Positions 1-6,900 of a stretch of 7,414 nucleotides of DNA are shown here, piece by piece. Both the position numbers and the translations under genes were made by a program. Position 1 is the first letter of the stretch. Each line of letters starts with the position of its first letter. The notes under the pieces are model-generated. The model had not been told where the DNA came from, did no database searches, and was given only the letters and a program-made list of their open reading frames with translations. This DNA comes from Bifidobacteriaceae bacterium. GTDB taxonomy: Bacteria; Actinomycetota; Actinomycetes; Actinomycetales; WQXJ01. Location: positions 1 through 7,414 of the forward strand of contig JAITKC010000181.1 in assembly GCA_031278665.1 (NCBI GenBank), in the 5' to 3' direction.

Positions 1-285
1 CGCCTTTCCGACGGCGAAAAGGCGGTGGCGCAGTCCGAAGGGCTGGACTATCCCATATTCATGGCCGTTGCCGAAGCTGTCGGCCACGACAAACGGGGCA
101 AGACCACGTTCAAGCGAGCCAGCGACGGAGGGGACTTGTTGGTCACACGGGAGGAAACCGTCACGGCTTTCGACGACTCCGGCGGGGCGGTGAAGAGGGT
201 GATCGTGTCGCAAGACAAAGTCGTGGACGACGACCTGCCACTAGTGTCCGAGGCGTTCGGCGAGTGGTTGGCAAGCCTGTTATGA
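1..285 (+). CDS. hsdM: N6-adenine DNA methyltransferase (type I M subunit), C-terminal part
   Basis: Only the last 94 codons are present; the reading frame is open at base 1 and no start is visible, so the gene begins outside the window. The family transfers a methyl group from S-adenosylmethionine to adenine within the site chosen by a specificity subunit. What is seen: the stretch IFMAVAEAVGHDKRGK (residues 19-34 of the fragment), which resembles the conserved GxDxRG region near the end of HsdM-type methylases, followed by an acidic, charged tail ending in SEAFGEWLASLL. The SAM-binding and NPPY/F catalytic motifs lie upstream and cannot be checked. The stop overlaps the start of an S-subunit gene by four bases, which strongly supports the M-subunit call. 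GC is about 62% in two counted lines, lower than the genes to the right. It could belong to a type I system or a solitary methylase pair. Confidence 0.72.
   Translation, partial: RLSDGEKAVAQSEGLDYPIFMAVAEAVGHDKRGKTTFKRASDGGDLLVTREETVTAFDDSGGAVKRVIVSQDKVVDDDLPLVSEAFGEWLASLL
282..285 (+). promoter_or_regulatory. ATGA stop/start overlap coupling the methylase and specificity genes
   Basis: The ATG of the specificity gene and the TGA of the methylase gene share two bases. With no good ribosome-binding sequence just upstream (gcaagcctgtt), reinitiation by ribosomes ending the methylase gene is the likely means of starting hsdS. This would help hold the two subunits in proportion. The overlap is seen; the coupling is inferred. 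Confidence 0.7.
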
Positions 286-1646
286 GAAAGGCGACCGTCA
301 GCTCCCGCACCGCTTGGGACACAGGAAGGCTTGACGCGCGCTTCTACACATCGCCGGGCTGGGAGTTGCGCTCATCGCTGATGCGCGGAGGCGAACGCCT
401 GGCGCGCCTCGGAGGCGCCGGCGGGCTTGGCTCAGTGCGTCATCCCACAAGGTTCAAACGGGTCTACGCCGGACCGAACGAAGCCTCGGTGGCGTTCCTG
501 AGGGCCACCGATATCTTCAACTACCTGCCAACGGCCGCTGACTGGCTGGCCGCGGAACCCGCGGCTGATCTCGAACCATACAGGATCACCGAAGGGACAA
601 TACTTCAGACGCGTTCTGGCAGGAACCTCGGGCCACTCACACTAGCCGACGGCCACCTGTCGCAGTTTGTGCTCACCGACGACATCATTCGCTTAGTCAT
701 CGACGATCCGTCGCTTCGCTATTACACGCTTGGGTTGCTCCGGACAAGCGCTGGCCAGGACATTCTTCGTTGCGACGACACGGGCTCGGTTGTCAACCAT
801 CTCAGCGCGGATCAGGTCTCAAACGTGGCCATCCCGATCCTAGACGACCTAGTCGAACCGGTGGCCGGGCTAATCAGGCAGGCCTTCTCGCAAAGGGCGG
901 TGGCGCGGTCAAGTTTGGCGGCGGCGGTGTCCGCGATAGACCGACGCTATCCGCTACCAGCCACGCGAAGACTCCATTTGGGCTGGACGGTGTGGGCCCA
1001 GGCGACGCGCGGACGGCTTGACGCGGCCTTCCATAATCCTCGGGCCAGCCACGCCCGCGAGGACCTTCAGGCGCGCGGCGGAGTGCGCATCGGCGAGGTC
1101 GCCTCCGTCCTCAAGCCGAGCGGGCGTTACAAGCCGATCTATGTCGCCCGCTCCGAGGGTCTCCCGCTGTTGTCCGGCAGGCAACTTCTCCAGGCCGACG
1201 TGATGGGACCCAAGCACATCGCCCGCCGCAGTGTGGAGGCGCCTGATCGCTATGCGCTCCATTATGGCGACGTCTGCTTCCAAGCCGACGGCCGCGCCGA
1301 GGAGAGCCTGGGCGCCCCGGTCCTGGTGAACGAGGGCAGGGCGGGTTGGCTTGCCTCCGGCCACGTCGCCCGTCTGCGTCCTGATGAACCAGCGCATGCC
1401 GGATGGCTGTGGGCGGCCGTGGCAAGCGCCTCGGTCCAGGCTCAGCTTGCCGCCCGGGCGGCCGGCAGCGTTGTCGACGCCCTCTACGAGAGCGACATCG
1501 GCCAAGTCGTCCTGCCGCCAATGGATGAAGTCGACTCTGCCTCGATCCAGGTCTCATGGGACAAGTTCGCGCAGGCTGACGCCCTAGAACAGCAAGCCCG
1601 CGAGCTGATCTCAGAGCGCTTGTCGGCCGCGCCCGCGAACCGGTGA
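282..1646 (+). CDS. hsdS: Type I restriction-modification specificity (S) subunit
   Basis: This 454-residue protein would choose the DNA target of the neighbouring methylase, one half-site per target-recognition domain. Two homologous halves are visible. GRLDARF (15-21) and GRLDAAF (244-250) open them, and GSVVNHL (168-174) and GSVVDAL (395-401) close them, giving nearly equal spacings of 153 and 151 residues. Each closing motif is followed by a polar/hydrophobic pattern (VSNVAIPIL; IGQVVLPPM) and a helix-prone segment (about 187-220 and 417-447), matching the conserved spacer helices of HsdS. The length is usual for a two-domain S subunit. ATG 282 is chosen because it forms ATGA with the upstream stop; GTG 264 in the same frame lies inside the methylase gene and is less likely. 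No strong Shine-Dalgarno is seen, so translational coupling is inferred. Counted GC is about 60% over 481-840 and about 69% over 961-1320. Which bases it recognises cannot be told. Confidence 0.82.
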   Translation: MRKATVSSRTAWDTGRLDARFYTSPGWELRSSLMRGGERLARLGGAGGLGSVRHPTRFKRVYAGPNEASVAFLRATDIFNYLPTAADWLAAEPAADLEPYRITEGTILQTRSGRNLGPLTLADGHLSQFVLTDDIIRLVIDDPSLRYYTLGLLRTSAGQDILRCDDTGSVVNHLSADQVSNVAIPILDDLVEPVAGLIRQAFSQRAVARSSLAAAVSAIDRRYPLPATRRLHLGWTVWAQATRGRLDAAFHNPRASHAREDLQARGGVRIGEVASVLKPSGRYKPIYVARSEGLPLLSGRQLLQADVMGPKHIARRSVEAPDRYALHYGDVCFQADGRAEESLGAPVLVNEGRAGWLASGHVARLRPDEPAHAGWLWAAVASASVQAQLAARAAGSVVDALYESDIGQVVLPPMDEVDSASIQVSWDKFAQADALEQQARELISERLSAAPANR

Positions 1647-1647
1647 G

Positions 1648-2337
1648 ATGAACACTCCAGGCGAGCGCGCGGCATCGGCGGCGGGCAACGTCGTGGTGGA
1701 CGCCCGCGGGGTTGGGGTGCGCGAGGGCTCGGCGGTCCTCTTGGCGCCCGTCGACCTGACTTTGGCGGCCGGGCAGGTCATACTTCTGACCGGCCCGAAC
1801 GGCGTCGGCAAGACGACTTTGCTGCGAGTCTTGAGCGGGCAATCGCGGCCCAGTTCGGGCGCGCTGGCGGTTTGCGGGTTGACGCCGGATCAGCGGCGGC
1901 CGGCTTTCCGCCGGCGGGTCGCCCATTTACTTGCGCCCAGGAGTTTCAGTCCCACTATGACGATTGCCGAACATGTCACGTTGGCGGCGTTGACCTGGGG
2001 TTTTACGGCGCACGATGCCGCCGGGCTGGCTCGGCGCCGGCTTGGTCAGTTTGACATCGGGGCGCTCGGCAGCCGTTTCCCGCATCAGTTGTCGTTGGGC
2101 CAGTCGCAGGCCGCGTCGCTCTGCGTCAGCCTGGCCCGGCCGTTTGACCTGCTCTTGTTGGACGAGCCGGACCAGGCCTTGGACGACGATCGGCTGGCGG
2201 CCCTTGAGGCCGTCTTGGGCGAGGCGGCCGAGGATGGCGCCGCCGCCGTGGTGGCCACCCACAGCCGGGCGCTGCGCGCCGCCATGGCGGATTCGGTGAT
2301 CGAGTTGAGCCGACTGAGCCGTGCCCAGGCCGTCTGA
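1648..2337 (+). CDS. ABC transporter ATP-binding protein
   Basis: This 229-residue nucleotide-binding subunit would power a membrane exporter. Seen in order: Walker A GPNGVGKTT (49-57); a variant signature LSLGQSQ (148-154) in place of LSGGQ; Walker B LLLLDEP (168-174) with catalytic Glu173; D-loop-like ALDD (177-180); and switch His205 in VATHS. No glutamine sits where the Q-loop is expected: the stretch at 93-104 reads HLLAPRSFSPTM. It has no membrane segments and is cytosolic, as is usual for split exporters. It begins one base after the hsdS stop, and its last 17 bases overlap the next gene, a membrane protein that is its probable partner. GGTGAG abuts the ATG too closely for a normal Shine-Dalgarno, so coupling is likely. 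The GTG codons at residues 16-17 are possible later starts, because the first 14 residues look non-family. Leucine is often TTG, as in the permease. The cargo is unknown. Confidence 0.9.
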   Translation: MNTPGERAASAAGNVVVDARGVGVREGSAVLLAPVDLTLAAGQVILLTGPNGVGKTTLLRVLSGQSRPSSGALAVCGLTPDQRRPAFRRRVAHLLAPRSFSPTMTIAEHVTLAALTWGFTAHDAAGLARRRLGQFDIGALGSRFPHQLSLGQSQAASLCVSLARPFDLLLLDEPDQALDDDRLAALEAVLGEAAEDGAAAVVATHSRALRAAMADSVIELSRLSRAQAV

Positions 2338-3925
2338 GCGCGCGGCGGCCCACCTGGCCGCCGCCCCTTGGGCCGTCCCGCCCGGGGACGCGATGGGGAC
2401 GCCCGGGGCCGCCGCCGGCGGTTCAAACAGGATCAGACTGGGGAGGGCCGGCGGAGCCTATTCGGCCGTCGTCGGCTGCGCGCCGCTGGTGGCCATGGCC
2501 GCCGCCGGGGTGGCGGCGGCGGTTCGCGAACCGCCGGTCGCCCGGGCCCTGGCCTTGATCGCCTTGCCGTCTCATCAGTTGGCGTTGGCGTTGCTCCTGA
2601 TCTTGGCCGCGTTGGCCTTGGGGGCGGGTCGCGGACCGGTGCTGGCCGATCCGTTCCGGCTGGGGCTGGCGCTGGCCGGCCCGGCGCCTTGGCAGGCGTC
2701 GTTGCGGCGGCCTTTGGCGCGCAATTGGACCGGCCTGGGCGCGGCCGGGGCGGCGGCGGGCTGCCTGACCGGGGCGATGATGGCGCTGGCCGGGGTGGCC
2801 GATTGGGCGGCCGGCGCCGCCTGGGCGCTCGGCTGGTCCGGCTACTGTTTGGCGGCGTTGGCCGCTTGGCTGGTCGGTCAGCGCTGGCCGGCTCTGGGGC
2901 GCCTGGCCGGTTTGTCCCTGTTGGCCGTGCTCCTGGCCTGGTCAACCTGGTTCGCCTGGCCCGCCCCGGCGCCGGGGCCGCCGGCCATAGGCGGGACGGG
3001 TTCCGGATGGGGCTTGGGCGCGGTCTTGGGCGCGGGCTTGGCGGCGGCCGGGGCGGCGGCCTGTTGGGCGGCGGCGCGGCTAGTCGACGGGCTGGACCCG
3101 GCGGTGTCGCGTCTCCAGGCCGAACGCTGGGCGGACGCCGGCCGAGCCGCCCGGTCCGGCCGCCTGTCCGAGGCCGGTGTGGTTTACCAGGCCAGGGCGA
3201 CGCGGCCGGCCCGCCGGCCGGCCGGGCTGGGTCGGCGCTGGTGGTCGCGGACAATCTGGCTCGATTGCCTAGGCGCCTTGCGCGCCCCGGTTCATCTGGC
3301 CACGTCGACACTGGCACTGATGCTGGCCGGGGCTTGGCTGAGCCGCGCGCTGGCGACGGCCTGGGCCGGCAGCGGCGGCCTGGGCCTGGCGGCCGCGGGG
3401 GGATTGGCGGGGGGATTGGCCGGCGCCGGCGTCCGCGGCCTGGCCGCTGGCGTCCGCCAGGCGGCCGAGGACGCGGTCGCTCCGTCCGCCTACGGCGTTG
3501 GGACAGGCCGCCTGCTGGCCGCCCGGGCCGTTTTTCCGGTGGCCTTGGGCGGGGCCGGGCTGGGGTTGGGCGATTTGCTCAACCGCTTGGCCGGCCCGGC
3601 CGGCCAGATCTTGCCGCCAGTCGCCGTTTGGGCGCTGACTTGGTTGGCCACAGCCGTGGTGATGGTCTGTTTGAACACCCTTGAACAGATCGGCGGCTCC
3701 ACCCCCGGCGCCCTTGACCTGCCAATGTATTCGCCGATGGGCGACCCGGCGCCGGTCTTGCGGGCCGCTTGGCAAGTCCGGGCGCAGTTAGCGGCCGCCC
3801 TCTGGGGCGCCCTGTTGGCCGGGACCGCCGGCTTGGTCGCGCCGGAGCTCTGGCTGGTCTTGGTGGCCGGCGCGGCCATCGCCCAGGCCTGCGCTTGTCT
3901 GCGCTCCTTGGCCCGCCAGCCCTAA
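2321..3925 (+). CDS. Multi-pass membrane protein, probable ABC exporter permease
   Basis: This 534-residue protein is rich in Ala, Gly, Leu and Trp. Hydrophobic stretches that could span the membrane lie near residues 46-67, 76-102, 139-160, 162-186, 194-213, 228-252, 327-347, 352-375, 398-418, 431-451 and 488-525. A soluble polar loop (about 255-315, many Arg and Ala) divides the halves. The segment LADPFRLGLALAGPAPW (108-124) followed by an Arg-Arg-Pro stretch recalls actinobacterial permease-like proteins found beside lone ABC ATPases, possibly the DUF6297 group; this is a memory-based guess. The ATPase gene overlaps it by 17 bases, the main support for a transporter role. Two starts are possible: GTG 2321, or ATG 2393 (residue 25), which has GGGGA four bases upstream and drops a polar leader. 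GC reaches about 80% in counted lines. The 3' end is overlapped by the opposing hydrolase gene. Substrate unknown. Confidence 0.72.
   Translation: MPRPSERAAAHLAAAPWAVPPGDAMGTPGAAAGGSNRIRLGRAGGAYSAVVGCAPLVAMAAAGVAAAVREPPVARALALIALPSHQLALALLLILAALALGAGRGPVLADPFRLGLALAGPAPWQASLRRPLARNWTGLGAAGAAAGCLTGAMMALAGVADWAAGAAWALGWSGYCLAALAAWLVGQRWPALGRLAGLSLLAVLLAWSTWFAWPAPAPGPPAIGGTGSGWGLGAVLGAGLAAAGAAACWAAARLVDGLDPAVSRLQAERWADAGRAARSGRLSEAGVVYQARATRPARRPAGLGRRWWSRTIWLDCLGALRAPVHLATSTLALMLAGAWLSRALATAWAGSGGLGLAAAGGLAGGLAGAGVRGLAAGVRQAAEDAVAPSAYGVGTGRLLAARAVFPVALGGAGLGLGDLLNRLAGPAGQILPPVAVWALTWLATAVVMVCLNTLEQIGGSTPGALDLPMYSPMGDPAPVLRAAWQVRAQLAAALWGALLAGTAGLVAPELWLVLVAGAAIAQACACLRSLARQP
3397..3420 (+). repeat. 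Perfect 12-bp tandem duplication inside the permease gene
   Basis: GGGGGGATTGGC occurs twice head to tail (3397-3408 and 3409-3420). Because 12 is a multiple of three, it adds one extra Gly-Gly-Leu-Ala unit to a small-residue membrane segment (about residues 359-368) without breaking the frame. Strand slippage is the simplest origin. The two runs of six G are also places where a sequencing or assembly length error could hide. Confidence 0.8.
3788..3925. other. 138-bp tail-to-tail coding overlap
   Basis: The + strand permease gene ends with TAA at 3923-3925, while the - strand hydrolase frame stays open until TAA at 3790-3788. The last 45 residues of the hydrolase are therefore antisense to the permease C-terminus. 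These residues are rich in Gly, Gln, Ala and Arg and look disordered, unlike the folded domain that ends about residue 1118. The permease frame here still reads as a plausible membrane segment, so it is probably the older coding sequence and the hydrolase tail the run-on. The transcripts would be complementary over this stretch. Confidence 0.75.
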
Positions 3926-6900
3926 GGGCCCGGCGGCCACCCGATCTGAGATTTTTGGCGCGGTGCGGCCGAACTGGAGATACTGGCGGCCGTCGGCCAA
4001 TGTGAAGAAGAAGAGTTTGCGGACCGGACCGCCGCCGTCCTCGCGCATTGGCACCGCCCACAGATCCGAGTCCAGCGGGACCATTGGATATTCGGTTGGG
4101 TTGGGGACGCTCAGAGCCGCCAGCGGGCCGAGCGCCGTGGCGCGCAGGCGCGGCCCGGTCTCGCCTTCGAAAACTTCGAAACGGGTGCCGCCGTTCTCGT
4201 AAGTTCCGGCGAATGGCGCGATGTCGGCATCGGCGGGTTTGTCCGGCAAGCGCGTCGGCGCCGGCTTGTCGACGCCGGCCAGCGTGGCGAAGACTTCGCG
4301 CAGCAACTGGTCGGCCAGCCCGTCCGGGTCCGCGCCGCCGTTGGTCACCAGCACCGCGGCGACGCCCGAGGCGGGGTGGCAGCACAACCAGGAGAACTGG
4401 CCGATCGTGCCGCCGTTATGCCACAACATCCGCTCGCCGTTCCAGTCGGCGCGCAGCCAGCCGAGTCCCATCGAGTCGGCCGCCGGGCGATCCGCCGGGG
4501 TGGTCGCGAACTGCGCGGCCGCCATCCGTTCGGCCGAATCCGCCGAGATCACCCGGCTGCCGTCGTCGGTCACCCCGCCGCGCAGGTGGAGCCGGGCGAA
4601 GGCGAGCACGTCGGCCACGCTCGACGTGATCAGCCCGGCTGGCGCCATCGATCGCGGCAGCAGGAAGGCGGGCGCCACCTGGATGTCGCCGGCGATGTCG
4701 ATGTGGCCGACGGCGGCCGAGAACATCACGGTCTCCTCCGGCAAAGTGGTGGTGCGAGTCAGCCCAAGCGGCTCGAACAGCGCCGCCCGCATGGCGGCGT
4801 CCCAAGTCTGGCCGGTCAACTCCTCGATTATCCGTCCCAGGACCACGAACCCGGCGTTGCAATAAGACCAGGTCGCCCCGAGCGGGTGAATCCTGGCCGC
4901 GCTGTCCAGCCGGCCGACGTATTCGCGCACCGCCTCGTCCCCCCGGCCGGTGTCGGTGAAGATGTCGCCGTCGATGCCGCTGGTGTGGGTCAGCAGGTGC
5001 CAGACGGTCAGGCGCTCGGTCGCCTCCCGGTCGGCCAGTTTGAAATCCGGCAGCAGATCTTTGACGCGGCTGTCGAGTGTCAGGCGGCCCTGGTCGATCA
5101 GGCGCATGATCGCGCTGGCCGTCCAGACTTTGGTGATCGAGCCGATCTGGAAGAGCGAGTCCTCGCCCACCGCCGCGCGGGCGCCGAGCCGCCGGTTCAG
5201 CGTGCCCGATGCCGCCGTGGCGACGTCGACGTAACCGTCCGGGCCGAGACGCGTCAGGCCGAGCGCCGCCCCGGCGACTTTGTGGCGCCCGACCAGGGCG
5301 TCGAGGCGGCGACGCCAGTGCGCCGCGTCGATCGGGGCCGGGCGTGGCCCCGAGGCGGCGCCGGCGTGCCGCTCGGCCCATTCGACCAGCCGCTCGCCGA
5401 CGTCGACGCGGTGGCTCGGCCGGCCCTCCAAGATGAACAGGTGGCTGGCGCCGGGATAGACGACCAGCCGGGTGGGCACGCCTTGTTCGCGTAGCGCGTG
5501 GTGCCACTGTTGGGCCTGTCCCAACGGGCAGCGCCGGTCCTCTCCGCCGTGCAGGATCAGGGTCGCGGTGTCGACCCGGTCGACCGCCGAATACGGCGAC
5601 AACTCGGCGACGCGCCGCTGGTCTTGCCCCAGCCAGGCCATCGCCTTCCAGTCCACCAGGCTGGAGAGGTGGCCCAGGTCGCCGGTTCCGGCCAGGCTGG
5701 CGAAGTCGCAGATCAACCCGCCGGCGATGGCGGCCGCGAAGCGGTTGTCGAGACTGGTCAGGCGACAGGTCATAAAGCCGCCGTAACTGTAACCGGCGAC
5801 CGCCAGACGGGCCGGGTCGGCCAGACCCTCGGCCACCAGCCGGTCGACCGGTTCGAGGAAGTCGGACAGGTCGGCCTCGCCCCAACGGCCGTCGACGGCG
5901 CGGTAGAAGCCGTCGCCGTAGCCGTCGGAGCCGCGCGGGTTGACTGTCAGCACGGTCCAGCCCCGCCGGACGAGCTCTTGATGGTACAGGTGGGCCGCGT
6001 CGACGGCGCCGTTCCAGGCGTTATGCGGTCCGCCGTGGATGTCGAGCAGTAGCGGCGTGGGGCCGGCGGCCGCCGGGTCCCGCAGCACCCAGCCCTCGAC
6101 CGCGGTCCCGTCGCCGATCTCGAACTGGCGCGGCTCGCGGATGTAGAGTTCGGCCCCGTCCGGCGCCGAGCCGTGCGCGGCGACCATCGTCTCCGCGCCC
6201 GTCGCCAGATCGACCCGGACCACGTCGCCGAACGACGTCGCGGTGGTCACCACGGTCGCGGCCGTCCCTCCCGCCAACGACAGGCCCGCCACCTCGCGGC
6301 CGGCGCCGGCTAGCACCGGACGCGGCTCGCCGCCGGTCAGCGGCACGGCGTAGAGGTGGGAGCAGCCGCGGTCGCGGACGGCGAAGACTACCTCGCCGGC
6401 ATCGGACACCTTAGGCGCCGCCCCCGGGTAGCCGGTCGCCCCGGGCGAGACATTGCGATCCAGGGACGCCGCCAACCGCGTCGCCGCGCCGGTCGCGGCG
6501 TCGACTCGGTAGAGGTTCGCGATGCCGACCGGTCGCGGCTGGTCCCAGCCGACCACCAGCAACGAGCCGTCGGGAGCGTAGGCGACGGTCAGCGCGACGC
6601 CGTCCGCGAAGGCGACCAGTTCGGGCGGGCCGAGCGGATCGTCGGCTTCCAGCACATGGACGGCGGAACGAAAGCCGAGGTCGTCTTCGTCGTCGGGCCG
6701 GCGGACAAAGGCGATCTGGCCGCCGTCGGGCGACCAGGTCGGGCTGGTGGCGTGGGCGTCGGCGTCGGTTAGCTGGGCGACCGCGCCGGTCGCCAGGTCG
6801 AGGACGTGGATTTGCAGCCGGACGCCGCGCAGCAGCCCGACCCCGTCGGCCTGGTAGCCAAGCCCGTCGACGACGATCGGCCGGCTGACGCGCCTGGCCC

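Noticed and set aside
264..281. GTG at 264 as the start of the specificity gene
   Set aside because: It lies within the methylase gene without a ribosome-binding sequence; ATG 282 forms the classic ATGA overlap and gives a normal S-subunit N-terminus.
2433..3317. A 294-codon open frame on the - strand opposite the permease
   Set aside because: Composition is dominated by Pro, Arg and Ala with no domain-like pattern; it is the antisense of a GC-rich gene.
2368..3684. A 438-codon open frame on the + strand inside the permease gene
   Set aside because: Its product is nearly all Gly, Arg, Ala and Pro, typical of a shadow frame in DNA of about 80% GC; the hydrophobic permease frame explains the region.
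3941..3956. ATCT-G-AGAT followed by five T as a terminator for the permease operon
   Set aside because: The loop would be one base and the stem only four A/T-rich pairs, so no stable hairpin can form; the T run is coding sequence of the hydrolase (Pro-Lys-Ile).
3934..3980. CGGCCACC pairing with GGTGCGGCCG as a stem-loop between the converging genes
   Set aside because: It needs a two-base bulge and a long loop, has no T tract after it, and such pairings are frequent by chance in this GC-rich DNA.
5138..5140. Antibiotic-resistance call based on the SITK motif
   Set aside because: The motif is shared by esterases and peptidases of the same fold; the domain is fused to a cytosolic-type peptidase without a signal peptide and has HNGG rather than a KTG motif.
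4376..5885. Long open frames on both strands (4376-5494 +, 5885-4416 -) over the hydrolase gene
   Set aside because: All are Arg/Ala/Pro-rich shadows; the - strand frame with two complete hydrolase active sites is clearly the coding one.
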